Shown one piece after another: positions 17,072-26,056 of a DNA stretch of 64,000 bases. Within the stretch, counting starts at the first letter, position 1. Each line of letters opens with the position of its first letter. The stretch spans positions 2,294,001-2,358,000 of the forward strand of contig NZ_CP073638.1 of the NCBI RefSeq assembly GCF_029962485.1, in the 5' to 3' direction. The notes beneath the pieces are model-generated. The model made no database searches, was not told the origin of the DNA, and saw only the letters and a program-made list of their open reading frames with translations. Both the position numbers and the translations under genes were made by a program. Origin of the DNA: Burkholderia cepacia (GTDB lineage: Bacteria; Pseudomonadota; Gammaproteobacteria; Burkholderiales; Burkholderiaceae).

Positions 17072-17608
17072 CGGGCGCCGCGTTTGAATCGATCGTTCGT
17101 TTGCGGAAGTTTGCGGAACGGCATCGGTCGCAGCCCGATGGCGGCGGATCGGCGCGCGCGGCCGATGCTCGAGTGAACGATTTCACGCATCGGCGTCGGC
17201 GGTTTCATGCGCACCGCGAATCGTGCCGATGCACATGCGTTGATCGAAGTCATGTCGAAACGGCGCAGTTGCGATTGAATGGCGGTGCGTGCGGTGCATC
17301 GATGTGCCTGTCGCGCACGATCGACGTGCGTACCCATGAAACGCATCACGCCGCTGCATGCGCATGCGTTCCGCCACCGGCGCGAACCGCGGCTACGACC
17401 GAGCCACGCGCCACCCCTCGCGCGACGCAGCATGCGCCGCGCGCATGGCCATTCGCCACGGCGACAGACGCGGCGCGGCCACCCGACCCGACGGGCACCG
17501 CACTGCAAAGTCCCCGCCGTTGGTTTACTCTGCCTCGCAGCATTGCGCATTGCCCAGCCTGATCGGCCATCCGGCCGACTTCGTTTCAACCCGCCACTCG
17601 GAGACACT
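17072..17608. other. 537-base stretch without a supported gene
   Basis: Only short overlapping frames without ribosome sites or biased codon use are seen. The region is less GC-rich in its first part and presumably holds the promoter of the downstream stress protein. No clear FNR box (TTGAT-N4-ATCAA) was found by eye. Confidence 0.5.
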
Positions 17609-18076
17609 ATGTACAAGCGTATTCTGGTTGCCGTCGACGGCAGCGACACGTCCCGCCACGCGTTCGATGCCGCGCTGGCGCTCGCGAAAGCACACGGCGC
17701 CGAGCTGCAGCCGTTCTACGTCGTCGAGAACGCCGCGATCTACTACAACGTGCCCGGCTACGATCCGTCCGTGCTGCGCGATCAGCTCGTCGCACAGGGC
17801 AACGAACTCGCGCAGGAATTCACCAAGCTGATGCAGGCAGCCGGCGTGAAAGGCGAAACGCGGCTGAACGAAGCGACGTCGCTCAACGATGTGTCGTCGC
17901 TGATCCTCGACGGCGCGAAGGCGTTCGGCGCCGATCTGCTCGTGCTCGGCACGCATGGCCGCCGCGGGTTCCGCCGCCTCGTGCTCGGCAGCATCGCCGA
18001 ACAATGCGTGCGGCACGCCACGCTGCCCGTGCTGCTGATTCCGGCGGCTGCGAACGTCGACGAACAGGCCGCCTGA
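17609..18076 (+). CDS. Universal stress protein (UspA family)
   Basis: A 155-residue Usp-domain protein: MYKRILVAVDGSDTSRHAFDAALALAKAHGAELQ, with D-G-S at residues ~10-12, and C-terminal GTHGRRGFRRLVLGSIAEQCVRHATLPVLLIP, which contains the ATP-binding G-x2-G-x9-G-S motif. Such proteins are cytoplasmic and support survival in starvation, low oxygen or redox stress. The ATG at 17609 follows GGAGACACT. An FNR-like regulator starts 103 bases downstream on the same strand, which suggests an oxygen-responsive pair. The frame is open upstream but without Usp similarity. Confidence 0.93.
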   Translation: MYKRILVAVDGSDTSRHAFDAALALAKAHGAELQPFYVVENAAIYYNVPGYDPSVLRDQLVAQGNELAQEFTKLMQAAGVKGETRLNEATSLNDVSSLILDGAKAFGADLLVLGTHGRRGFRRLVLGSIAEQCVRHATLPVLLIPAAANVDEQAA

Positions 18077-18179
18077 ACGCCATCCGGAGGGCTCAGCCGG
18101 TCGCGACGTTTTGTCACCCGACAGCGTCAACTTGCGGTGGGACAATGATTCCGTCGATTCAACGCCGGAGTAAACGATC

Positions 18180-18926
18180 ATGCTGACGCCCGTCGCCACA
18201 CGTCCCGCCGCCACGCCTCATGCCGGTAGCTGGGCTCCTCGCCAGGCCGCGCACTGCTCGTCGTGCGCCATGCGGCACCTGTGCATGCCGCAGGGCCTGG
18301 CGCCCGAAGCACTCAGTCGCCTCGAGTCGGTCATCTGCGCGGCTCGCCCCGTCAAGCGCGGCGAAGCGCTGTTCCGCGAAGGCGACGCATTCGACAACCT
18401 GTACGCAGTACGCTCGGGTTCGCTGAAAACCGTCGCGACGCGCCATGATGGCCGCGAACAGGTCACGGGCCTGCATCTCGCCGGTGAAGCGCTCGGCCTC
18501 GACGGCATCTGCGACGATAGCCACCCGCGCACCGCGGTCGCACTGGAAGACAGTTCCGTCTGCGTGATCCCGTACAGCGCGCTGAAGACACTGTGCTCCG
18601 AAGCCGGCTCGATGCAGCTGCGCATGCACAAGCTGATGAGTGAACAGATCGTGCGCGAAACGTCGCAAACGATGCTGCTCGGCTCGCTGAATGCCGAAGA
18701 GCGCGTCGCGGCTTTCCTGCTCGACGTCTCGTCGCGTTACCTGAAGCGCGGTTACTCGCCGTCGGAATTCAACCTGCGCATGACGCGCGAAGACATCGGC
18801 AGCTATCTCGGCATGACGCTCGAAACGGTCAGCCGCACGCTGTCGAAGTTCCAGAAGCGCGGCCTGATCGAAATGCAGGGCCGCCACGTGCAGATCGTCG
18901 ACTTCGACGGCCTCCAGCACGTCTGA
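18180..18926 (+). CDS. FNR-type transcriptional regulator with 4Fe-4S cysteines
   Basis: A 248-residue Crp/Fnr regulator. It carries the FNR cluster pattern C26, C29, C35 (CSSCAMRHLC) plus a fourth Cys in LDGICDD (~118), a cyclic-nucleotide-type beta barrel (EALFREGDAFDNLYAVRSGSLKT), and a C-terminal HTH with TREDIGSYLGMTLETVSRTLSKFQ. The E-T-V-S-R recognition helix is the FNR class. This predicts an oxygen-sensing activator binding TTGAT-N4-ATCAA. The upstream universal stress gene is a possible target. Start: ATG at 18180, with CGGAG about 9 bases upstream. Confidence 0.93.
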   Translation: MLTPVATRPAATPHAGSWAPRQAAHCSSCAMRHLCMPQGLAPEALSRLESVICAARPVKRGEALFREGDAFDNLYAVRSGSLKTVATRHDGREQVTGLHLAGEALGLDGICDDSHPRTAVALEDSSVCVIPYSALKTLCSEAGSMQLRMHKLMSEQIVRETSQTMLLGSLNAEERVAAFLLDVSSRYLKRGYSPSEFNLRMTREDIGSYLGMTLETVSRTLSKFQKRGLIEMQGRHVQIVDFDGLQHV

Positions 18927-18974
18927 TCCCGCACGGCGCGCACGGCTCGCGCGCCGCCTGCATCGCACCCCGAA

Positions 18975-19868
18975 TCAATCGAGAAACAGCGCGGCGCGCG
19001 TCTTCAGCGCCGCGCTGAAATCGTCGAGCCAGCCGATCGACAGACGCCAGCTCTGCCAGTAGAGATCGATGTCGATGGTTCGCCCGCGCGACATGTCCAC
19101 GAGTTCGCCCGCCGCCAGTTGGCGATCGACCATCCGGTCCGGACACATCCCCCATCCCAATCCCGTTTCGCATGCGCGTAGATAGCCTGCGACGTGCGGT
19201 ATCCAGTGCTGCGGCGGATCGAGATCCGCGCGTGTCACGCGCCGGATGAAACGCGACTGCAGTCCGTCCTTCGGATTGAACATCACACACGGCGCGCGGC
19301 GCAGCGCATCGCGCGTGATGCCCGCCCCGAAATAGCGTTCGTAAAACGCCGGCGAGCACACCGCGCGATAACGGATGCGCCCGAGCCGCTCCGACCGGCA
19401 CCCCTGAATCGGCTCGGCCTGCGCGGTCACGGCGCCCTGCACGCTGCCGTCGCGAATGCGCGACGCCGTGTAATCCTGGTCGTCGATCACGAGGTCGAGC
19501 AACGTCTCGCGCTCCGTGCAGAACGGCCCGACCGCGTCGATGAACCACGTCGCGACGCTGTCGTCGTTGACGGCCACACGCAACGTCGGCCATGCGCTCG
19601 CGATCTGGCCCGGCAGCGCCGGCATCCGGCCGCCCAGTTCGGCTTCGAGCAGCTGCACGCGCTCGGTATGCCGGCACAGCAGCGCGCCCGACGTCGTCGC
19701 GACGCACGGCTGCCCGCGCTTGACGAGCACGCTGCCGACGCGCTCCTCCAGCAGCTTCACGCGCTGCGACACGGCCGACGGCGTGACATTCAGCTCCTTG
19801 GCCGCCCGCTCGAACGAACCGTGCCGGATCACGGCCGCGAGGGCATCGAGCAACGCGTAGTCGAGCAT
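18975..19868 (-). CDS. argP: ArgP/LysG-type LysR regulator
   Basis: A 297-residue LysR protein of the ArgP (IciA/LysG) branch: MLDYALLDALAAVIRHGSFERAAKELNVTPSAVSQRVKLLEERVGSVLVKRGQPC, then LRVAVNDDSVATWFIDAVGP, typical of ArgP. These regulators sense lysine/arginine and activate the exporter gene next to them. It is divergent from the ArgO/LysE gene at 19979 across a 110-base AT-rich gap, the classic lysG-lysE arrangement, so regulation of that exporter is very likely. Confidence 0.92.
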   Translation of the reverse strand: MLDYALLDALAAVIRHGSFERAAKELNVTPSAVSQRVKLLEERVGSVLVKRGQPCVATTSGALLCRHTERVQLLEAELGGRMPALPGQIASAWPTLRVAVNDDSVATWFIDAVGPFCTERETLLDLVIDDQDYTASRIRDGSVQGAVTAQAEPIQGCRSERLGRIRYRAVCSPAFYERYFGAGITRDALRRAPCVMFNPKDGLQSRFIRRVTRADLDPPQHWIPHVAGYLRACETGLGWGMCPDRMVDRQLAAGELVDMSRGRTIDIDLYWQSWRLSIGWLDDFSAALKTRAALFLD

Positions 19869-19978
19869 TAGATTTCCTTAATCTGCATTAGGTGAATTAG
19901 CTTCTCTTATTTTCATGCTGACCGCAGACTAGCGCTACCCGAATCATTCGTCTACTGCTTCCACCGCTGCCCACCATC
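19869..19978. promoter_or_regulatory. argP-argO divergent promoter
   Basis: An AT-rich 110-base gap with repeated ATTAG/CTAAT elements (TTAGATTTCCTTAATCTGCA near 19870, ATTAGGTGAATTAG near 19887). It is the expected binding place of the ArgP-type regulator between the two divergent genes. Confidence 0.6.
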
Positions 19979-20599
19979 ATGAACTGGCTCGCTTTTTCCC
20001 ACGGCGCCGCCCTGTGCGGATCGCTCATCGTCACCATCGGCGCGCAGAACGCGTTCGTGCTCCGCCAAGGCATCATGCGCGCGCATGTCGGCAAGATCGT
20101 GCTGCTGTGCGCGGTGTCCGACATGATCCTGATCGGCGCGGGCGTCGGCGGCGCGTCGGTGCTCGTCGAACGCTATCCGACCTTCGTCCATGCGGTGCTG
20201 TACATCGGCCTCGCGTATCTCGCATGGTTCGGCATCAACGCGCTGCGTCGCGCATTCAAGCCGGGCCACGAAACGCTCGACGTGCGCGGCGACGCGGTCG
20301 CACCGCCGTCGCAGAGCGGGCTCTCGATCGTGCTGATGACGCTCGCGTTCACGTGGCTCAATCCGCACGTGTATCTCGACACGTTCCTGCTGATCGGCAC
20401 GGCCGGCGCACGCGAGCCGGAAGGCGCACGGCTCGCGTTCGCAATCGGCGCGATGACGGTCAGCATCGTGTGGTTCCTCGGGCTCGGCTACGGCGCGCGA
20501 CTGCTGGCGCCGTGGTTCCGCAAGGCCGTCGCGTGGCGTGTGCTGGATGGCGCGATCGGCAGCATGGTGCTGTTTCTCGCGGCGGTGCAGTTGCGCTGA
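19979..20599 (+). CDS. ArgO/LysE-type lysine/arginine exporter
   Basis: A 206-residue membrane protein: FSHGAALCGSLIVTIGAQNAFVLRQGI (the G-A-Q-N-A-F-V-L-R-Q-G motif of LysE/ArgO), five to six hydrophobic helices, and MTLAFTWLNPHVYLDTFLLIGTAGA. It exports basic amino acids across the inner membrane. Its divergent partner is the ArgP-type regulator. It differs from the RhtB-like exporter at 4506, which has the P-G-P-N motif. Family and context agree well. Confidence 0.93.
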   Translation: MNWLAFSHGAALCGSLIVTIGAQNAFVLRQGIMRAHVGKIVLLCAVSDMILIGAGVGGASVLVERYPTFVHAVLYIGLAYLAWFGINALRRAFKPGHETLDVRGDAVAPPSQSGLSIVLMTLAFTWLNPHVYLDTFLLIGTAGAREPEGARLAFAIGAMTVSIVWFLGLGYGARLLAPWFRKAVAWRVLDGAIGSMVLFLAAVQLR

Positions 20600-20944
20600 C
20601 CGCCCCCTCGTACGGGCGGCCGACTGCCGCCCGTCTCCCCTTCCGCGCCGGCGCAACGCCGGGGCAACCGGCCTCCCCTCATCGCGCTCCCGGCTGCAAA
20701 AAAATCGCTCCCGATCGAATGCAGCCATACGGGACACTCACGTAACGGACGAAGCGTCCGCCATCCGCTGCAAGCCATCCGTCATCGCGGCAACGCGCCG
20801 GCTGCACGAATCGGAGCGATCGGCGAGAATGGCCGGTGTCCCGCGACAACGGCGGAACCGCACCGCGCACCCCGCCGTCCCGCCGCATTCGTATCGCCCC
20901 ACCCCGCAGTTCGATCCCGTCACCCGCAGTTATCGGAGAGGAAC
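20600..20944. other. Gene-free leader of the aldo/keto reductase gene
   Basis: 345 bases with no supported gene. They contain ATACGGGACACTCACG at 20727-20742, a motif that reappears nearly unchanged at 52961 (see findings), and a GAGAGG ribosome site just before 20945. Confidence 0.5.
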
Positions 20945-21892
20945 ATGGCACACCGCACCCTCGGCACATCGACCATCCAGGTTTCGCCGCTCGCGTTCGG
21001 CGGCAACGTCTTCGGCTGGACCGTCGACGAGAACGCGTCGTTTTCGCTGCTCGACGCGCTTGCCGACACCGGCATCAATTTCATCGACACGGCCGACGTC
21101 TATTCGGCCTGGGTACCCGGCAACAGCGGCGGTGAATCGGAAACCATCATCGGCAAGTGGCTCAAGCGCTCCGGCAAGCGCGAGCAGGTCGTGATCGCGA
21201 CCAAGGTCGGCCTGCTGGCCGCACGCGCGGGACTGAAGAAGGACAACATCCTGAAGGCCGTCGACGATTCGCTCGGCCGCCTGCAGACCGACTACATCGA
21301 CCTGTATTTCTCGCATCGCGATCTCGCCGACACGGCCCCGCTCGAAGAAACGCTCGGCGCGTATCAAACGCTGATCGACGCCGGCAAGGTGCGCATCATC
21401 GGCGCGTCGAACTACAGCGGCGCGCGCCTGCGCGAAGCCGCCGCCATCAGCCAGCGCGACGGGCTGCCGGCGTATCAGGTCATCCAGCCCGAGTACAACC
21501 TGATCGACCGCGCCGACTACGAACGCGATCTCGAGCCGGTCGTGCGCGACCTGAAGCTCGGCGTCGTCAACTACTATGCGCTCGCGAGCGGCTTCCTGTC
21601 GGGCAAGTACCGCAGCGAAGCGGACCTGAAGAAGAGCGTGCGCGGCGATCGCGTCGCCGGCTATCTCAACGAACGCGGCTTGCGCATCCTCGCGGCACTC
21701 GACGCCGTGTCGGCGAAGCACCGCACGCAGCCGGCCGCGATCGCGCTCGCGTGGCAAATCGCGCGACCGACGATCACCGCTCCGATCGCCAGCGCGACGT
21801 CGCTCGCGCAGCTCGAACTGCTCGGCGAAGCGATCCGCGTTCAACTCGATCAGGACGATATCCGCCAGATCGACGAAGCCAGCGCGACCTGA
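20945..21892 (+). CDS. Aldo/keto reductase
   Basis: A 315-residue (beta/alpha)8 NADPH oxidoreductase. The catalytic tetrad is visible: Asp and Tyr in FIDTADVYSAW, Lys in VVIATKVGLL and His in LYFSHRDLAD. The NADP end shows ALAWQIARPTITAPIASATS. It reduces aldehydes or ketones; the substrate is not readable. The shape (GGNVFGWTVDENASF) recalls the Tas/YajO-like AKR group. GAGAGG precedes the ATG. It stands alone, followed by an AraC gene on the same strand after 262 bases. Confidence 0.92.
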   Translation: MAHRTLGTSTIQVSPLAFGGNVFGWTVDENASFSLLDALADTGINFIDTADVYSAWVPGNSGGESETIIGKWLKRSGKREQVVIATKVGLLAARAGLKKDNILKAVDDSLGRLQTDYIDLYFSHRDLADTAPLEETLGAYQTLIDAGKVRIIGASNYSGARLREAAAISQRDGLPAYQVIQPEYNLIDRADYERDLEPVVRDLKLGVVNYYALASGFLSGKYRSEADLKKSVRGDRVAGYLNERGLRILAALDAVSAKHRTQPAAIALAWQIARPTITAPIASATSLAQLELLGEAIRVQLDQDDIRQIDEASAT

Positions 21893-22154
21893 AGTCCGCG
21901 ACGGCAGCAGGCCGGTGGGGAAATCGCGCGATCCGCGTGGTTTGTCGACCGGCCTGTGTCGTCTAGCCGAAAACCACGCGCGTATTTTGACTCGCACGGC
22001 CGCTTGCGTTGACTCAGCCGGACATCGATCGCGCCATCGCCCGCTGCGCCCCGCCGCAAGTGGGTCACGCGAGCGTCCCGGGTCTTTCACGGATTGACCG
22101 CGCCATTCGACGTGCCCGAGACTGCGCCGCTCAGGCGGTCATTGGGAGAACGTC

Positions 22155-23123
22155 ATGCCGGACATCAGCACGGAGATCGCCACGGTCTCGACGCGCGCCG
22201 TACGCGGCGCCGAGCGCGTCGACTTCTGGGTCGACCATGTCGCGCGCACGCTCGTGCGGATCGAATGCAGCGGCAAGTCGTCCGAGGGCATCGACGCGTC
22301 GATGCGCAAGCGCGATCTCGGCCTGTTCAGTGCATGCGACATCGTCGCGAACCGGCATGCGGTCGTGCGCACGCCGCACAACATTCACGCGGACCAGCGT
22401 GACGCCGTGTTCATCTGCCTGATGCACGAAGGGCAAGGCTATACGTTCCAGGACGTCGACTGCATGCAGCATGCGCCCGGCGATCTCGTGCTGTACGACA
22501 CGTCGATGCCGTACGGTCACGGCTTTCCGGCCGACATGGCGATGACCGTGCTCGACGTGCCGCGCGACACGTTCGAAGCGCGCGTCGGCCCGTGGCGCTA
22601 TCGCAGCCTCGTCAAGATCGATCGCGACGACGGCGTGACGTCGTGGGCCGTGCGGCAGGTCTATGCACTGCTCGCCGCGCCGCAGGAGCCGACGCCCGAC
22701 GCGCGCGAGCGGCGCGCCGCCGCGATCCTCGACCTCGTGCAGTCGATGCTGCGGCTGCGCGACGGCGACGCGTCGCCGACGAAGTCGACCGTCCACACGC
22801 TGTCACGCGCGAAGGCATTCATCGACAACCATCTCGCCGACGACGATCTCGACAGCCAGTCGGTGAGCCGCGCGATCAACCTGTCGCCGCGGCAGCTTGC
22901 GCGCGTGTTCGAGATCGAAGGGATGCCGCTGACGCGCTACATCCTCGCGCGGCGGCTCGAACGCTGCCGCGCCGACCTGCGCGACCGGTCGCTGAAGCAC
23001 CTGACGGTCAGCGAGATCGCGTTCCGTTGGGGCTTCAACAACAGCGCGCATTTCAGCCGCAGCTATCGCGCGCGGTTCGGCGAGACGCCGAGCGAGTCGC
23101 GGGCGCCTGCCGACGCGCGCTAG
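22155..23123 (+). CDS. AraC-family regulator
   Basis: A 322-residue regulator: an N-terminal AraC-binding-like beta-barrel (VDFWVDHVARTLVRIECSG; CLMHEGQGYTFQDVDCMQHAPGDLVLYDTSMPYGHGFP) and a C-terminal double HTH (SRAKAFIDNHLADDDLDSQSVSRAINLSPRQLARVFEIEGMPLTRYILARRLERC, then LTVSEIAFRWGFNNSAHFSRSYRARFGETPSE). GGGAGAACG precedes the ATG. It is located directly before a GMC oxidoreductase on the same strand, the likely target. One of three AraC genes in this catabolic block; all share the same domain plan. Confidence 0.92.
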   Translation: MPDISTEIATVSTRAVRGAERVDFWVDHVARTLVRIECSGKSSEGIDASMRKRDLGLFSACDIVANRHAVVRTPHNIHADQRDAVFICLMHEGQGYTFQDVDCMQHAPGDLVLYDTSMPYGHGFPADMAMTVLDVPRDTFEARVGPWRYRSLVKIDRDDGVTSWAVRQVYALLAAPQEPTPDARERRAAAILDLVQSMLRLRDGDASPTKSTVHTLSRAKAFIDNHLADDDLDSQSVSRAINLSPRQLARVFEIEGMPLTRYILARRLERCRADLRDRSLKHLTVSEIAFRWGFNNSAHFSRSYRARFGETPSESRAPADAR

Positions 23124-23271
23124 GCCCGTTCGCGCCGCCACCCTCCGCCGTGTCCCGGCGAGGCAAGCGCGGCGGCCGTCCCGGTCAAATGGGGCCGCAA
23201 CCCGCTCGCTAAGCTGGCTTCCTGCGCGGCGGCACTCGTTCCGCCGCCCGACAGCAAGGAGAAGAAGCGGG

Positions 23272-24837
23272 ATGGAGACGTACGACCATATCGTCGTCGG
23301 TGGCGGTTCGGCCGGCTGTACGGTCGCGCATCGGCTGGTGAAGGCCGGCAGGCGTGTACTGCTGCTCGAGGACGGCCCGAAGGACGACAGCCTGTTCGTC
23401 CGGATTCCGGCGACGTTCATCCGCGTGCTCGGCACGCAGCGCACGGTCACGTTCGAGAGCGAGCCGCAGCCCGGCGCAGCGGGCCGCAAGACCTATGTGC
23501 CGCAGGGCCGCACGCTCGGCGGCGGCAGTTCGGTCAACGCGATGCTGTACGTGCGCGGCACGCGCGACGACTACGACGACTGGGCCGCGCTCGGCTGCAC
23601 GGGATGGGGCTGGGACGACGTGCTGCCCGTGTTCAAGCGCGCCGAATCGCACCTGCGGCTGTCCGAGCCGTTCCACGGCACCGACGGCCCGTTTAAAGTC
23701 GGCGACACGCGCTTTCGGCATCCGCTGAGCCTCGCGTTCGTGAAGGCCGCGCAGGAAACCGGCATCGCGTACAACGACGACTTCAACGGCGCCGCGCAGC
23801 ACGGGGTCGGCTTCTATCACACGACGATCTTCGACGGGCAGCGCGGCAGCACCGCGGCCACCTATCTCGCCGAAGCGATCGCTCATCCGAACCTGCGCGT
23901 GCTGACCGGCTGCCGCGTGATGCGCATCCGGTTCGACGGGCGGCGCGCAACGGGCGTCGAATGGCGCACCGAAAGCGGCGCAACGGGATCGGCTGCCGCG
24001 CGCGCCGACGTCGTGCTCGCGGCCGGCGCGCTGAGCACGCCGAAGCTGCTGATGCTGTCGGGCGTCGGCCCCGGCGCGCACCTGCGGGCGCACGGCATCG
24101 ACGTGCTGCACGACAGCGGCGAAGTCGGCGCGAACTACCAGGATCACCTCGAGGTATCGATCTACGGCCGCAGCCACGCACCGGTCAGCCTGCTCGGCGA
24201 GGATCGCGGGCTGAAGGCGCTGCGTCACGGGCTGCAGTGGATGCTGTGCCGCACGGGCCTGCTGACGTCGAACGTCGTCGAATCGGGTGCCTTCGTCGAT
24301 ACGACCGGCAGCGGCCGCCCGGACATCCAGTTCCACGTGCTGCCGACCCTCGTCGGCGACGTCGATCGCGAACCGCTGCCCGGCCACGGCCTGTCGATCA
24401 ACCCATGCCTGCTCAGGCCACGTTCACGCGGCTCCGTGCAACTGCGCGGCAACGATCCGGCCGCACCGATCCTGTTCGACAGCGGCGCGCTGTCCGATCC
24501 GGCCGACGTCGACGGCCTCGTGCGCGGCGTCGCGCTGGCACGGCGGATCATCCGCGCGCCATCACTCGCACGCATCGTCCGCGAAGCCGAGACGTTGACC
24601 GACGCGGCACTCGCCGACTACGTGCGGCACCGCGCGAAAACCGTCTATCACCCGGCCGGCACGTGCCGCATGGGCAACGACGCGCATGCGGTCGTGACGC
24701 CGCGCCTCAAGGTACAAGGCCTGGATGGATTGCGGATCTGCGATGCATCGGTGATGCCGCGCATCGTGTCCGGCAACACGAACGCGCCGACGATCATGAT
24801 CGCGGAGCGCTGCGCCGAGTTCATGCTGGCGGAGTGA
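23272..24837 (+). CDS. GMC-family FAD oxidoreductase (choline/alcohol dehydrogenase-like)
   Basis: A 521-residue GMC oxidoreductase: N-terminal ADP-binding motif DHIVVGGGSAGCTVAHRLV, then GRTLGGGSSVNAMLYVRGTRDDYDDWAALG (GMC signature 1), AGALSTPKLLMLSGVGP (signature 2), and C-terminal TVYHPAGTCRMG with the catalytic His plus GNTNAPTIMIAERCAE. It oxidises an alcohol to an aldehyde with FAD, passing electrons to a quinone or oxygen. It follows an AraC gene and is convergent with another. A second GMC gene lies at 32629, so the block may oxidise polyols, glycols or aryl alcohols. Confidence 0.93.
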   Translation: METYDHIVVGGGSAGCTVAHRLVKAGRRVLLLEDGPKDDSLFVRIPATFIRVLGTQRTVTFESEPQPGAAGRKTYVPQGRTLGGGSSVNAMLYVRGTRDDYDDWAALGCTGWGWDDVLPVFKRAESHLRLSEPFHGTDGPFKVGDTRFRHPLSLAFVKAAQETGIAYNDDFNGAAQHGVGFYHTTIFDGQRGSTAATYLAEAIAHPNLRVLTGCRVMRIRFDGRRATGVEWRTESGATGSAAARADVVLAAGALSTPKLLMLSGVGPGAHLRAHGIDVLHDSGEVGANYQDHLEVSIYGRSHAPVSLLGEDRGLKALRHGLQWMLCRTGLLTSNVVESGAFVDTTGSGRPDIQFHVLPTLVGDVDREPLPGHGLSINPCLLRPRSRGSVQLRGNDPAAPILFDSGALSDPADVDGLVRGVALARRIIRAPSLARIVREAETLTDAALADYVRHRAKTVYHPAGTCRMGNDAHAVVTPRLKVQGLDGLRICDASVMPRIVSGNTNAPTIMIAERCAEFMLAE

Positions 24838-24851
24838 CGCGGCGTGGAAGC

Positions 24852-24878
24852 AAAAGCGGCGCGTGACACACGCGCCGC
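24852..24878 (-). terminator. Intrinsic terminator between GMC gene and AraC gene
   Basis: GCGGCGCGTG-ACA-CACGCGCCGC is a perfect 10-bp stem. On the minus strand it is followed by TTTT (AAAA at 24852-24855), fitting termination of the AraC gene that ends at 24903; it can also block read-through from the GMC gene. Confidence 0.8.
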
Positions 24879-24902
24879 CAAGCCGTCAGGAGAGCGGCGT
24901 CC

Positions 24903-25880
24903 TCACCCGCCCGCACGCGCCGCATCGCGTAGCGCCATCGGAGACGCGCCGTAGCGCTCGCGAATCGCGCGGCTGAAGTGCGCCTGGCTCGAAAACCCCC
25001 AGCGAAACGCGATCTCGCCGATGCTCGTCTTGCGCAGCCGTGCATCGGTCAGCTCGCGATGCGCGTGCGACAGCCGCTCCGACCAGATGTGCTGCGTGAT
25101 CGACTCGCCTTCGGCCGCGAAGAGCCGGCCCAAATGCCGCAGCGACAATCCGACGGCATCGGCGACGGCCTGCGGCCCGAGCTCCGGCTCGCCGAGATGC
25201 GTCGCGATGTACTGCTTCGCGGTCAGCAGGTATGACAGCGACGCGCGCGACGCCCCCGCGCCATTCACTTCCGTGTCGATGAGTTCCGCGATCAGCGTGC
25301 GCGTGTGCTCGGCAAACCGCGCGGCATCGCGCTCGACCGGATCCTTCATGAACCGCTCGACGCTCGCGCGCAACGTCGCGCCGAGCATCGCACCCGCACC
25401 CGGCCTCGGCGCGATCCGCAGCGGCAGCGCGGCCAGCTCCGCATCGAGCCGGTCGTCGAACGATGTGACCGGAATGTCGATCAGCAGCTGTCGCATCGGT
25501 GTCAGGAATCCGAACAGATAAGGCACGCGCGTGTCGTAGACGACGACATCGCCGGCTTCCGCGAGCAGGCACCGGTCGCGCTGGATGAAATACGCGCGCC
25601 CGCTCAGGATCTGGCACGCGAACAGCGATTCCTTCGGCAACTGGCGCACCAGTGCAGGGCTGCGCTCGATCACGTGATCCTGCCCACTGATGTCGGCGAT
25701 GCCGAGGCCCGGCAGCGCGATGTCGGTCTTCTCGACCTCGAGCCCCGCCGGCGACAGCGACGAGCAGCGCAGCCCGACCAGCGTCGCCGCATTGAACGCA
25801 TCCCAGTACGCCATCCTGTCGCGCGCCGGCACGTCGGCAGTCGAGCCGCGCGTGCATGAAAAAACGGTCGAATTCGTCAC
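24903..25880 (-). CDS. AraC-family regulator of the downstream dioxygenase block
   Basis: A 325-residue AraC regulator. The N-terminal domain (MAYWDAFNAATLVGLRCSS... SLFACQILSGRAYFIQRDRCLLAEAGDVVVYDTRVPYLFGF) resembles the AraC-binding-like barrel of the NphR/FeaR group; the C-terminal HTH reads LLTAKQYIATHLGEPELGPQAVADAVGLSLRHLGRLFAAEG, then TSIGEIAFRWGFSSQAHFSRAIRERYG. The start is the GTG at 25880, because AGGAGG (25885-25890) lies 4 bases before it; the ATG 31 codons upstream has no such site. It is divergent from the cupin dioxygenase gene, its probable target. Confidence 0.88.
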   Translation of the reverse strand: MTNSTVFSCTRGSTADVPARDRMAYWDAFNAATLVGLRCSSLSPAGLEVEKTDIALPGLGIADISGQDHVIERSPALVRQLPKESLFACQILSGRAYFIQRDRCLLAEAGDVVVYDTRVPYLFGFLTPMRQLLIDIPVTSFDDRLDAELAALPLRIAPRPGAGAMLGATLRASVERFMKDPVERDAARFAEHTRTLIAELIDTEVNGAGASRASLSYLLTAKQYIATHLGEPELGPQAVADAVGLSLRHLGRLFAAEGESITQHIWSERLSHAHRELTDARLRKTSIGEIAFRWGFSSQAHFSRAIRERYGASPMALRDAARAGG

Positions 25881-26056
25881 GTCGCCTCCTGCGGGCGCCT
25901 GTCGTGCGGAGCGGCACGGATTGGGGGATGGTTCGTCTGGATTTTGGTGCAATGCAATGTCCGGCGCGGTCAAGCAATTCGTCCAGCCCAGTCAAGAGCG
26001 GCGCGCACCGGCTGGCTAAAGTCGAGCCCACGACAACTCATACAAGGAGACAAACC

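Noticed and set aside
17183..17377. Short minus-strand frame between the DUF3005-like and universal stress genes
   Set aside because: There is no ribosome site and no codon bias, and the peptide is Cys/Arg-rich and unlike any family.
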